Source: Romboutsia ilealis
GTDB taxonomy: Bacteria > Bacillota > Clostridia > Peptostreptococcales > Peptostreptococcaceae
Direction of reading: 5' to 3'
DNA: 64,000 nt
Assembly: GCF_900015215.1 (NCBI RefSeq)
Contig: NZ_LN555523.1
Span: 1,163,481 to 1,227,480 of the forward strand
Part shown: piece by piece, positions 1-9,150 of the stretch
Position numbering within the stretch: position 1 is the first letter of the stretch
Layout: each line of letters opens with the position of its first letter
Notes under the pieces: generated by a model
What the model saw: only the letters and a program-made list of their open reading frames with translations
Databases searched by the model: none
What the model was told of the DNA's origin: nothing
Translations under genes and position numbers: made by a program

Positions 1-323
1 CTAATAATAAAAACATTTTAATTTATAGATTTAAAACAAGTTATAAAGGTTCATTTTAACTCACTATATTATAAGTATCTATATTAAATTAATTCTATTT
101 TTAAATAACAGATGTATCCGTATCAGGAGCAAGATTATACCGTTTATAAAATTAGAAAAGCGAATTTTTTTACATTCATCTATTAACTTCATATCATTTT
201 TATAGTAGATTAGGGGAGTGTAAATTTATTTTAAAAACTCTATTTTGAAATTTCTAAAACCTTTATTTTTTATAAAAATTTCTGTATAATTATATATCAG
301 TATATAATACAAGGAGATAAAAC
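1..323. other. Gene-free stretch upstream of trmB
   Basis: I see no open reading frame with a ribosome binding site here. The only recognisable signals are the trmB promoter-like elements at its right end. The rest is AT-rich sequence without clear dyads. Confidence 0.5.
262..290 (+). promoter_or_regulatory. Putative trmB promoter
   Basis: A perfect TATAAT -10 element lies at 285-290, with a weak -35 (TTTATT, 262-267) 17 bases upstream. It is followed by AAGGAG just before the trmB ATG. The -35 is poor, so only the -10 is convincing. Confidence 0.4.
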
Positions 324-962
324 ATGAGAAGAAGAAAAGTCAAAGGCGCAGATGAAAAACTATTAAGTTATAAAGACTATGTAGTTAGAGATAATATAGA
401 AAGCTTAAAAGGAAACTGGAATAAGTTATTTAAAAATGATAATCCTATACATGCAGAGTTCGGTACTGGTAGAGGGAAATTTTTAACTACATTAGCAAAA
501 CAAAACCCTGATATAAATTACATTGCTTTTGAAATAAAGGAAGAAGTACTTTTAAAAGCTGTAGAAAAAGCAGATCGTGATAATTTAAATAATATAGTAT
601 TTGCTTGGGCAGATGTAAGCAAAGCATTAGATTATTTTGATTCAAATGAACTATCTAGAGTTTATATCAATTTCTGTGATCCATGGCCTAAGAAAAGATG
701 GGCAAAGAGAAGATTAACTCATACTAATTTCTTAAATATGTATAGAGAGATACTTAACCCAGAAGGTGAAATACATTTTAAAACCGACAATGAAGGGTTA
801 TTTGAGTTTAGTTTAAATGAAATAGCTTCTAACAACTGGATTCTTAAAAACATATCATTAAATTTAGCTAATAGCGATTTTGAAAATGTAACAACTGAAT
901 ATGAAGATAAGTTTATGTCTCAAGGATTAAAAATCTTTAGATGTGAAGCTAAATCAAAATAA
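324..962 (+). CDS. trmB: tRNA (guanine-N7-)-methyltransferase
   Basis: TrmB transfers a methyl group from S-adenosylmethionine to N7 of G46 in the variable loop of tRNAs, in the cytoplasm. At 212 residues it has the usual length for the family. The SAM-binding motif is EFGTGRGKF (about residues 45-53). The substrate-binding segment NFCDPWPKKRWAKRRLT (about 116-132) and the later FKTDNE motif are the strongest TrmB signatures. The ATG follows AAGGAG at normal spacing. The gene stands alone and ends in a terminator shared with the converging gene. Assignment is firm from motif content; nothing unusual was seen. Confidence 0.96.
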   Translation: MRRRKVKGADEKLLSYKDYVVRDNIESLKGNWNKLFKNDNPIHAEFGTGRGKFLTTLAKQNPDINYIAFEIKEEVLLKAVEKADRDNLNNIVFAWADVSKALDYFDSNELSRVYINFCDPWPKKRWAKRRLTHTNFLNMYREILNPEGEIHFKTDNEGLFEFSLNEIASNNWILKNISLNLANSDFENVTTEYEDKFMSQGLKIFRCEAKSK

Positions 963-1000
963 AAAATAAGAGGTTATATTTTATATTAACCTCTTATTTT
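963..1000. terminator. Bidirectional terminator between trmB and the 999-1277 gene
   Basis: Fourteen-base arms (AAAATAAGAGGTTA and its complement) flank a 10-base loop, with T-runs on both strands. It lies between two convergent genes, so it probably serves both. Confidence 0.85.
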
Positions 1001-1277
1001 AAAATATGCCATTTTTTTTATTGGTAGCGTATATACCTATTACAACTATAACCAAATATATACAATATAATGTTATTTTTATATTTTGAATACTCATTCC
1101 AAGTAATTCTATTCCTTTATTTGCTGGCGGAAGTATCACTAAAAGCGAAGAAATTATGATAAGCAAAGGATTTATAACTATCTGCTTATCAGTTCTTAAA
1201 ATCATTATTTTTCCAGCCCATATTATAGATAAAATAAAAAATAAAATTCTAAGCACAAACTCTAATGTATCTAACAT
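999..1277 (-). CDS. Small hydrophobic membrane protein of unknown function
   Basis: This 92-residue protein consists almost entirely of three predicted membrane helices separated by short loops. A basic stretch (LRTDKQ) after the first helix suggests a topology. I do not recognise a family. The start is taken as the ATG at 1277 because GGGGAG precedes it by seven bases; a TTG two codons upstream would sit too close to that site. It converges on trmB and has no partner gene. The function cannot be inferred. Confidence 0.6.
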   Translation of the reverse strand: MLDTLEFVLRILFFILSIIWAGKIMILRTDKQIVINPLLIIISSLLVILPPANKGIELLGMSIQNIKITLYCIYLVIVVIGIYATNKKNGIF

Positions 1278-1535
1278 AATCAAACTCCCCTTTACTCAGT
1301 GGATTTAATAGTAGTATTTCCGTATTAGTAGTATTTAATAAGTTAATAAATCAAATAACAAACTGTAAATATGGAAAATAAATGTTTATAGAACTATATT
1401 ATATTACTTATTATATAAAAAATAAATACCAAACTACATTAACTAGTAAATTAAAATCTTTAATAACATAATAAAAGATATATTTATTCTAACAAATGCA
1501 TATTAATTATATATATATTTATTAGGAGTGATACT

Positions 1536-2207
1536 ATGAAATTTAAATTTTTAGATTGGTACACCCAAGCTCTAGGTGCAACATTTGGTATTTTAGCATG
1601 TATTTATGCGTATGTAAATGGTTATATGTTTGTATATGGTAATATAGGAGGTTACTTTGATTTCCTTGGATTTAGTGGAGTAACTTCTAGTTATTTATTA
1701 TTACCACTTTGTTTACTAAGTCTATTTCTAAGTTTAATTAAGTCCTATACGATAAAAAAGGAAATATTAAATACATCTTTTGAGTCATTTAATATTTTTA
1801 TATGTATTTTAACTGTTATTATAGGTTTTATGGGGGCTAAAATTTATTTTATAATTCCTGCTGCATTTATATTATTCCATATACTAGAACCTTATTTACA
1901 TAATTACAAAAACTTAGAAAATCAAGAAGTAGTATCTGAAAATAAGAAAGAATATGATATTACACAAAATACTATCGAATTTGATAAAATAGATAGCCAT
2001 ATGCATAGTAAAGATAATGCATCTAGTGAAGCTGAGGATTTATACAAAAGTAGAAGTAATAGTCCAGATGTTATAGAGACTAAAAAAGAAATTGCTCTAG
2101 AGCTTTTAAGAAAGAATTCTAACAAGCAATTTATAGTAGAATTAACTGGATTTACCTTAGAGGAAATTAATATGTTAGAGAAAGAATCAAGAATAAATAA
2201 TATTTAA
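1536..2207 (+). CDS. Membrane protein with a cytoplasmic tail resembling Rpn tails
   Basis: The 223-residue protein has about four hydrophobic segments in residues 10-120, followed by a polar, acidic linker (about 130-180). The C-terminal helix (about 187-220) reads ALELLRKNSNKQFIVELTGF then LEEINMLEK. That tail resembles the helical C-terminal module found at the end of Rpn/PD-(D/E)XK nucleases, including the one at 52320-53216 in this window; the resemblance is by eye and short. A good AGGAG precedes the ATG. It sits just left of the defence island and of a gene remnant, so it may be accessory. I do not recognise a named family for the membrane part. Confidence 0.55.
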   Translation: MKFKFLDWYTQALGATFGILACIYAYVNGYMFVYGNIGGYFDFLGFSGVTSSYLLLPLCLLSLFLSLIKSYTIKKEILNTSFESFNIFICILTVIIGFMGAKIYFIIPAAFILFHILEPYLHNYKNLENQEVVSENKKEYDITQNTIEFDKIDSHMHSKDNASSEAEDLYKSRSNSPDVIETKKEIALELLRKNSNKQFIVELTGFTLEEINMLEKESRINNI

Positions 2208-2210
2208 TCT

Positions 2211-2315
2211 AGGTATTGATAACAACATAGGAACTGCATATATAGAAACATTACAAGGGAATTTAAGATTTGAAGTTGACTTAGAACAATTAAGCGAAGT
2301 AGAAAAATAAATTTT
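2211..2315 (+). repeat. Gene-remnant repeat, left copy (flanks the defence island)
   Basis: A 32-codon open stretch with no start codon reads GIDNNIGTAYIETLQG... and ends ...EQLSEVEK then TAA. A decayed copy of the same sequence lies at 12556-12660, matching at most positions by eye and carrying stops and small indels. The two copies bracket the 10-kb defence operon as direct repeats. The parent protein is not recognised. Lack of a start and duplication mark it as a 3-prime gene remnant. Confidence 0.7.
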
Positions 2316-2319
2316 ATAT

Positions 2320-2357
2320 AAAAAACACTTGGAATTAAGTTATTTCAAGTGTTTTTT
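2320..2357 (+). terminator. Terminator after the left remnant
   Basis: Perfect 12-bp arms (AAAAAACACTTG and complement) with a T-tract lie directly after the stop codon of the remnant open frame. It insulates the defence operon from upstream transcription. Confidence 0.8.
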
Positions 2358-2558
2358 ATATTTGTTAGCATTTTCAATCATGATTTTAGTTGAATTTATT
2401 AACATTTTAAACGCAATTTATAATAAAACCAGTGAGTTTAACGATTATAAGTAACAACAAAAAATAAATTGATTATATACATTAAGTAATGCATTAAAAA
2501 ATATAATTTTATTATGAATATAGGAACTCTTTATATAAATATCAGGGGGAGATATAGT

Positions 2559-5500
2559 ATGAAAACATTGCAACAGGCATGCATGCCAAGGCAAAGTGTA
2601 TTTGATGAAAATAAAAGGGATGACGTATTAGAACTAACAGATTTAATACAAAATAGAATAGATCCAAATGAATTCTTTAATGAAAACTTCGTAACAGAAG
2701 GTATGAAACTTTTAGTAGAAACAGCATTCAAAAGATTTCATGGAAAAAGTGCATCTGGATTAATTAAACTTACTCAGTCAATGGGTGGCGGTAAAACACA
2801 TAATATGATTTCATTAGCATTACTAGCGAAATACCCAGAAGTAAGAAAAAAAGTATTAGGAGATACACTTAAAGATTCTTACTTAGGAGAAGTTAAAGTA
2901 GTAGGATTTACTGGAAGAGAAAGTGATGCAGAATTTGGTATATGGGGAGCAATAGCAGAACAGCTAGGTAAAAAAGATCAATTTAAAAATTATTACTCAC
3001 CACTTCAAGCACCAGGTCAAACAGCATGGGTAAATTTACTTAAAGGGCAACCATTACTTATATTATTAGATGAACTACCACCATACTTAGTTAACGCAAA
3101 ATCAAAAGCTATAGGAGATTCAAACTTATCTGTAGTTACAATAACAGCTCTTGCTAACTTATTCAATGCATTAGGTAAAGAAGAACTATCTAATGTATGC
3201 GTTGTAGTATCAGATTTAAAAGCTACTTATGAAAGTGGTAGTGAACAATTGCAATCAACATTTAAAGAATTAGAAGGAGAGGTTAATCGATCTGCTTTAA
3301 ATATAGAACCAGTTGGAACAAACTCTGATGATATATATAACATACTTAAAAAACGTCTATTTGAAGAAATACTATCCGATGAAGGAATAACAGAAATAGC
3401 AAATGCCTACAAATCAAAAGTATCTGAAGCTAAACAAATGGGATATACAAATATATCACCAGAGCAAATCTTTATAGGAATAAAAGACTCCTATCCATTT
3501 CACCCATCATTAAAAGATTTATACGCAAGATTTAGAGAAAATCCAGGTTTTCAACAAACTAGAGGACTAATAAGGCTAATGCGAGTAATAGTTTCTCAAA
3601 TTTATACAAATGGAAAATCTGAAAGTAAATATATTATAAATCCATATGATATGGATTTAAATGATTCTAATATGATAGCACAAATAAAAAGTATAAAACC
3701 ATCATTAACAAATGCTATATCTCACGATATACAATCGAATGGAAAAGGTATAGCAGAGATTATAGACAATGAAATGAACAATACTAATATGAGTGATTTA
3801 AGTAAATTAATACTAGTATCATCACTTGCAGATGTACCACATGCAATTTTAGGATTATCTGAATCAGAAATGATAGGATATTTAGTAGAACCAAATAAAG
3901 ATATAAGATCTATAAAGAAATCTTTAGGTGAATTTACTTTAAAAGCTTGGTATATATATTCTACAGATAATGGAAGAATCTTCTTTCAAAATACTAAAAA
4001 TATGATAGCTGAACTTAATACTCTTATAGAATCCTATGATAATGATACAGCAAAAAAACAATTACGAGGATTTTTAGCTAGTAAATTTAAACCCTCTAAA
4101 AATACTTGTTATCAAAACGTAGAAATATTTCCTGCAATAGATGAAATAAAACTAGAACAAGATAAAGTAACTTTAGTATTATTTGAACCTAATCCAAAAT
4201 CTAATGGATTAAGTAAGGAATTACAAGACTTTTATGATTATATTGAATATAAAAATAGAGTAATGTTTTTATCTGGAAATAAAGATACGATGGATAAATT
4301 AATACAGTCATCAAAAGAGTATAAAGGTATGGAAAGCATTATAGCACAAATGGATAGAGAAAGAATAGCAAAAAATAATCCTCAATACCAACAGGCTCAT
4401 GATAAACTAGACAAAATAAAACTAAGTATACTACAATCTGCAAGAGAAACTTTTTGTAAAATTTATTATCCATCTAGTAGAGGTTTAATAAGTGCTGACT
4501 TTTTAATGGAATTCAAAGGCAATAATTATGATGGAGAAGAACAAATTATAAAAGTACTTACTGATAGAAAGAAATTTGAAACAGATGTAAGTGGAGATAC
4601 ATTTAGAAAAAAATGTGAAGATAGAATATTTACTCAAAAAGAAATGAGATTTATAGATATAAAAAGACGTGCTGCAACTGAAGGTAAATGGCAATGGCAT
4701 ATTCCTTCAGCACTTGAAGAGCTTAAAAATGCTATGGTAAATAAAGATATTTGGAGAGAAAATGGTGGATATATACAAAAGGGCCCATTCATTGAAAAAA
4801 CAGAAGTATCCATTCAAGAAGGTTATAGAGATTCTGAAACGGGAGAAGTAACACTAAAAATAAAAATTAGGTATGGAGATAAAGTATATTATGACATTAA
4901 TACTATACCTACAACACAGTCTATGGAAGTAGTAGATCTAGATAATTTCAAAACTAAAGAATTAAAAATTAACTTTTTATGTATAGACAGTACAGGAATA
5001 AACGAAACAGGAGAAGTTTATCAATGGAATAATAAAATTGACTTAAAATATAATGAATTTAATAAAAATAATAAATTATATATAGAATTAAAATCAATAC
5101 CAGTAGCTACTATAAAATATACAACAGATGGCTCAAATCCAAAAGAACATGGTTATATATACGATAAAGAATTTGAAGTACCAGATGACTGTCTATATGT
5201 ATTAGCAATAGCTCAAAAAGATGGTATTGAATCTAATCAATTAAATATAAAAATAGATAAAAATAAAGATGGTATTAAAATAAATAAAGATAATCCTCTA
5301 GTACTTTCAACTAATATTAGAATAAATGAAACGGCAAATGTGTATAAAGAAATTGATATGTTAAAAAAACATAATGTTAAAGTATCTGATGTATTGATTA
5401 ATTTGAGTATAGACAATGAATGTGATAAATGGATAGAGCTAATGTTAGGTAAGTCTACAATAATAGAAGCATCTAAGCTAGAATCAGAAATTGAAAATCT

Positions 5501-5648
5501 AAGAGAAAATTTATTAAATGGAAGTAAAGTAGATATAGAACTAAACTACTGTAAAGCATATTACGAAAATGGTCAAAGTTTTTTAGATATGGTTGCAGAT
5601 AAAAAAATGACGTTACAAGATTTTAATGAACAGGAGATTAAACAATAA
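2559..5648 (+). CDS. DUF499 ATPase of an Hma-type anti-phage system
   Basis: A large cytoplasmic P-loop ATPase, 1029 residues from the chosen start. Walker A is TQSMGGGKTHN (about residues 73-83) and Walker B is LLILLDELPP (about 166-175), placing it in the DUF499 family of AAA-like ATPases found in defence islands beside DUF1156 methylases. The C-terminal third is mixed alpha/beta without a motif I can name. I chose the ATG at 2559 because GGGGGAG precedes it and MKTLQQACMPR looks like a family start; the frame is open 15 codons further up without a site. It overlaps the DUF3780 gene by one base (TAATG), so the two are probably translationally coupled. The role in defence is inferred from gene neighbours; the biochemical step it powers is unknown. 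Confidence 0.88.
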   Translation: MKTLQQACMPRQSVFDENKRDDVLELTDLIQNRIDPNEFFNENFVTEGMKLLVETAFKRFHGKSASGLIKLTQSMGGGKTHNMISLALLAKYPEVRKKVLGDTLKDSYLGEVKVVGFTGRESDAEFGIWGAIAEQLGKKDQFKNYYSPLQAPGQTAWVNLLKGQPLLILLDELPPYLVNAKSKAIGDSNLSVVTITALANLFNALGKEELSNVCVVVSDLKATYESGSEQLQSTFKELEGEVNRSALNIEPVGTNSDDIYNILKKRLFEEILSDEGITEIANAYKSKVSEAKQMGYTNISPEQIFIGIKDSYPFHPSLKDLYARFRENPGFQQTRGLIRLMRVIVSQIYTNGKSESKYIINPYDMDLNDSNMIAQIKSIKPSLTNAISHDIQSNGKGIAEIIDNEMNNTNMSDLSKLILVSSLADVPHAILGLSESEMIGYLVEPNKDIRSIKKSLGEFTLKAWYIYSTDNGRIFFQNTKNMIAELNTLIESYDNDTAKKQLRGFLASKFKPSKNTCYQNVEIFPAIDEIKLEQDKVTLVLFEPNPKSNGLSKELQDFYDYIEYKNRVMFLSGNKDTMDKLIQSSKEYKGMESIIAQMDRERIAKNNPQYQQAHDKLDKIKLSILQSARETFCKIYYPSSRGLISADFLMEFKGNNYDGEEQIIKVLTDRKKFETDVSGDTFRKKCEDRIFTQKEMRFIDIKRRAATEGKWQWHIPSALEELKNAMVNKDIWRENGGYIQKGPFIEKTEVSIQEGYRDSETGEVTLKIKIRYGDKVYYDINTIPTTQSMEVVDLDNFKTKELKINFLCIDSTGINETGEVYQWNNKIDLKYNEFNKNNKLYIELKSIPVATIKYTTDGSNPKEHGYIYDKEFEVPDDCLYVLAIAQKDGIESNQLNIKIDKNKDGIKINKDNPLVLSTNIRINETANVYKEIDMLKKHNVKVSDVLINLSIDNECDKWIELMLGKSTIIEASKLESEIENLRENLLNGSKVDIELNYCKAYYENGQSFLDMVADKKMTLQDFNEQEIKQ

Positions 5649-6211
5649 TGATACAAGTAAGAAAAGCTATTGGATTTGGTTTTATACCAGAAGAAGATGA
5701 ACATCATTTTTTAGTTAAAATACCTAGAGCTACATCAAAAGATAAAAATGTAAGAATATATGAACGATTTACATGGCAAGAATATGATAATAAACAAGTT
5801 ATTAATCTTATGAAAGATAAGTTAAAGGCAGAAATACCTAAAGAAAAATGGGATGTTATAAGTAAGCCACTTGAGCTTGAATTTAAAGCTAGGTTAAAAG
5901 AAAATAATATAGCTGTATATAGACAGGCAAAGTGGAAAGTCGGAGATAACCCTGTAGATAGATTATTAGGAAAAGAATTACTTTTACTTGTATGGTCTAT
6001 AGAGGATTGCCAAACTAATGTTATAAATACGGCTATAAGAAATTGGTTAGGACTTGATATAGCTGAAAGATGGTGGCTATACACTATGACTAATGCAGCA
6101 ACAGGTGGAGCCTATGATAGAAATGGTTGGAGAAGAGCTATAAAATATGCCCTTTCTGAAAATCCAATAGAAGAAACAGAAGATAGTCAAATGGATTGGT
6201 TCGGAGTATAG
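5648..6211 (+). CDS. DUF3780 accessory protein of an Hma-type system
   Basis: At 187 residues it matches the DUF3780 pattern: a segment RLLGKELLLLVWSIE (about 103-117), then NWLGLDIAERWWLYTMT, and near the C-terminus NGWRRAIKYALSENP. The family is known almost only as a neighbour of DUF499 and DUF1156 proteins in predicted anti-phage operons and has no established activity. The start codon overlaps the stop of the ATPase gene, and the methylase follows 21 bases downstream, so it is an integral operon member. It has no membrane segment or signal peptide. A structural or adaptor role between ATPase and methylase is a guess. Confidence 0.85.
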   Translation: MIQVRKAIGFGFIPEEDEHHFLVKIPRATSKDKNVRIYERFTWQEYDNKQVINLMKDKLKAEIPKEKWDVISKPLELEFKARLKENNIAVYRQAKWKVGDNPVDRLLGKELLLLVWSIEDCQTNVINTAIRNWLGLDIAERWWLYTMTNAATGGAYDRNGWRRAIKYALSENPIEETEDSQMDWFGV

Positions 6212-6232
6212 ATAATAGGGGGAAAGTATATT

Positions 6233-9133
6233 ATGGGAGAAAAATCATTTATTGAAGTACAATTTCCAGTATCTAAGATATCAAAAGAAAGCTATAAAGA
6301 AAGAAAAGCAGGTTCTGGTCAAACACTAACAGGGTTAGGAAAATGGTGGGGAAGAAAGCCTCTTATATTAGTAAGAGCTACTATATTAGGTTTATTGCTT
6401 CCAGCTAGTGATAATCCAGTTAAAGATAGAGATATATTTTTAAAATTACTGACTATGGATGATGAAGGATTATACAAAAGAAAAGTAAAGCCAATACCTA
6501 CTAAAGATGTATATAGATTATTAGATGATGAAGAAAAGAATAAATACTTTATAATAGATGAAAAAGGTAACCCAAAGTATAAAAAAGGAATAAACAATAA
6601 ACATAAAGAAGAACTACAAAAAATTTGTTTTAATAGATTGTCATATGATGAAAAAATAACATTATGTTGTAGACCCGAAGAAGTTGATAATGTTTTAAGT
6701 GAAGAAGAATGGTTAGATATAAATAATCATTTAAAAACTAATGCGAATAGTTTACAGTCATTAATTGAAGAGTTAGGAAAAAGGAAGTTTGGACATATAC
6801 CAATAGTAGGAGATTGTTTTGCAGGTGGAGGTAGTATACCATTTGAAGCAGCTAGAATAGGATGTGAAGTTTATACATCAGACTTAAATCCTATAGCTTG
6901 TTTGCTTAATTGGGCAAATTTGAATATCCTTAGTAAATCTGACGAAGAAATAGAGAAGTTAAAGAATTTTCAACAAAAAGTATATGATGAGGTAGATAAT
7001 CAAATACAAGAATGGGGAATAGAAACTAATGAAGAAGGTCATAGAGCAAACTCATATTTATACTGTAGTGAAGCTGATTGTCCAGAGTGTGGTTATACAG
7101 TACCATTATCTCCAAGTTGGATTATAGATAAAAAAATAAATACAATAGCAGTTTTAAATGATAATGGTGAAAAAGGATTTTATATAGAGATTAAGTCAGG
7201 AGTATCTAATAACGAATTAAAGCAATGTGAAAATACAGGGACCATAAAAAAGAGAAAAATGATTTGTCCTAATTGTAAATCAGAAACTGATATGACAGTT
7301 ATTAGAAAAGATAAAATTGATAGTAATGGAAATAAGATATATGGAATAAGAAAATGGGATAAAGATGAGTTCATAAATAAAGAAGATGATGTTATTAGAG
7401 ATAGATTATACTGTATAAAATATATTAAAAAATATATTGATAAAAATGGAAAGCTAAAAGAAGAAAGATATTATACATCTCCAAACGAGCCAGATATAGA
7501 TAGAGAAAAAAAAGTAATAAAATTGCTTGAAGAAAGATTTAGTGAATATCAACAAAAAGGATATATACCATCAATGAAAATAGAAGGCGGATATAATACG
7601 GATCAGCCTATAAGAGAAAGAGGATGGACATATTGGCATCAACTATTTAATCCAAGACAATTATTAATACAAGGGTTACTATATGAATCAATAATGAATA
7701 TAGCAAAAAGTAAAGAGGAATACACTATTGGATTGTTAAGTATAAATAAATGCACAGATTTTAACTCTAAACTAGCAGTTTGGGATTCTGGAGCAAGTAA
7801 TGTTAAAAATACATTTTTTAACCAAGCGTTAAATACACTATTTAATTATGGAACTAGAGGATTAATAAAATTAAGTAATATTTGGAAAGATAATATTAAT
7901 AGTTGTAATTTTACAACTCATATAAATACTATAGTTGCTATAGATGCAAGGGATTTGAATACAGAATGTGATTTATGGGTTACAGATCCACCTTATGCAG
8001 ATGCTGTTAATTACCATGAATTATCCGAATTCTTTTTAGCATGGGATAAGAAAATTTTAGAAAAAGAATTTAAAGAATGGTATACAGACAGCAAAAAAGT
8101 ATTAGCTATAAAAGGGAAAGGAAAATCATTCAATGAAAGTATGATAGAGGCATACTCTAACTTATCAAAAAATATGCCTGATAATGGAATGCAAGTAGTA
8201 ATGTTTACACATCAAGATGTTAAAGTATGGGCAGAACTTGCATTAATATTATGGGCATCAAATTTACAAGTTACATCAGCTTGGAATATAGCAACAGAAA
8301 CGGAATCTGGTGGATTAAAAGATGGTGGTAACTATGTTAAGGGAACTGTTATATTAGTTCTTAGAAAACAAAACTCAGATGATACAGCATATCTAGATGA
8401 ATTATACCCAGAAATAGAAGATGAAGTAAAAAATCAAATAGACAGTATGAGGGATTTAGACGATAAAGATGACCCTAATTTTTCAGACCAAGATTATATA
8501 TTAGCTGCATATGCAGCAGCATTAAAAATATTAACATCATATAAAAATATAGAAGATATAGATGTTCAACATGAATTATTAAAATCAGATTCTAACTCGC
8601 CGATAGTAAATATAATAAATGAAGCTAAAAAAATAGCATTTGATTATTTAACACCTAAAGGATTTGATTCGTATACTTGGAGGACATTACTTCCAGAAGA
8701 GAGATTTTATATAAAGGGACTAGATACTGAAAAAGAAGGTGTATATAAAATAAGTGCATATCAAGAACTTGGTAGAGGGTTTGGAGTAAGAGAATACTCA
8801 GATATGATGGCGAGTACAAAAGCAAATCAATCAAGATTAAAAACTGCAAGTGAATTTGCCATGAAGTATACTAATGACAACTCTAAATTTGGTCATTCTG
8901 TACTTAGAAATGTACTTATAGCATTGTATAAATCAAGTAAAGATGAAGATGCAAATAAAGGTAAAGCGTGGATAAAAAATGAAGTTGAAGGATATTGGAA
9001 TGAACGAAGTAAAATAGTTGAAATACTAAATTATATATCTACCTTAGAGTATATTGAAAATATGAAGCATTGGGAAAAAGATGCTAAGTCTGCAAAAATA
9101 TTATTAGAATTAGTTAAAAATGATGGAGTATAA
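6233..9133 (+). CDS. DUF1156 DNA methyltransferase of an Hma-type system
   Basis: A 966-residue putative adenine- or cytosine-N4-specific DNA methylase. The N-terminus has the DUF1156 segment (WWGRKPLILVRA, about 37-48). SAM-binding motif I is DCFAGGGSIPFEAAR (about 194-208), and the catalytic motif IV is DPPY at about 585-588, within WVTDPPYADAVNYHELSEFF. Two CxxC pairs (CPEC about 284, CPNC about 344) could bind zinc in the inserted region. Motif I preceding motif IV at long distance is typical of DUF1156 enzymes. It presumably marks self DNA for the system; the target sequence is unknown. RBS GGGGGA precedes the ATG. The 17-base gap to the helicase gene indicates one transcript. Confidence 0.9.
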   Translation: MGEKSFIEVQFPVSKISKESYKERKAGSGQTLTGLGKWWGRKPLILVRATILGLLLPASDNPVKDRDIFLKLLTMDDEGLYKRKVKPIPTKDVYRLLDDEEKNKYFIIDEKGNPKYKKGINNKHKEELQKICFNRLSYDEKITLCCRPEEVDNVLSEEEWLDINNHLKTNANSLQSLIEELGKRKFGHIPIVGDCFAGGGSIPFEAARIGCEVYTSDLNPIACLLNWANLNILSKSDEEIEKLKNFQQKVYDEVDNQIQEWGIETNEEGHRANSYLYCSEADCPECGYTVPLSPSWIIDKKINTIAVLNDNGEKGFYIEIKSGVSNNELKQCENTGTIKKRKMICPNCKSETDMTVIRKDKIDSNGNKIYGIRKWDKDEFINKEDDVIRDRLYCIKYIKKYIDKNGKLKEERYYTSPNEPDIDREKKVIKLLEERFSEYQQKGYIPSMKIEGGYNTDQPIRERGWTYWHQLFNPRQLLIQGLLYESIMNIAKSKEEYTIGLLSINKCTDFNSKLAVWDSGASNVKNTFFNQALNTLFNYGTRGLIKLSNIWKDNINSCNFTTHINTIVAIDARDLNTECDLWVTDPPYADAVNYHELSEFFLAWDKKILEKEFKEWYTDSKKVLAIKGKGKSFNESMIEAYSNLSKNMPDNGMQVVMFTHQDVKVWAELALILWASNLQVTSAWNIATETESGGLKDGGNYVKGTVILVLRKQNSDDTAYLDELYPEIEDEVKNQIDSMRDLDDKDDPNFSDQDYILAAYAAALKILTSYKNIEDIDVQHELLKSDSNSPIVNIINEAKKIAFDYLTPKGFDSYTWRTLLPEERFYIKGLDTEKEGVYKISAYQELGRGFGVREYSDMMASTKANQSRLKTASEFAMKYTNDNSKFGHSVLRNVLIALYKSSKDEDANKGKAWIKNEVEGYWNERSKIVEILNYISTLEYIENMKHWEKDAKSAKILLELVKNDGV

Positions 9134-9150
9134 AATAAGAGGAGTAAAAA

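Noticed and set aside
2211-2315. Small functional ORF of 32 codons
   Set aside because: No start codon or ribosome binding site, and a decayed duplicate exists at the other end of the island.
5704-6084. 126-residue minus-strand open frame
   Set aside because: Antisense to the DUF3780 gene, whose family motifs and operon position are clear.
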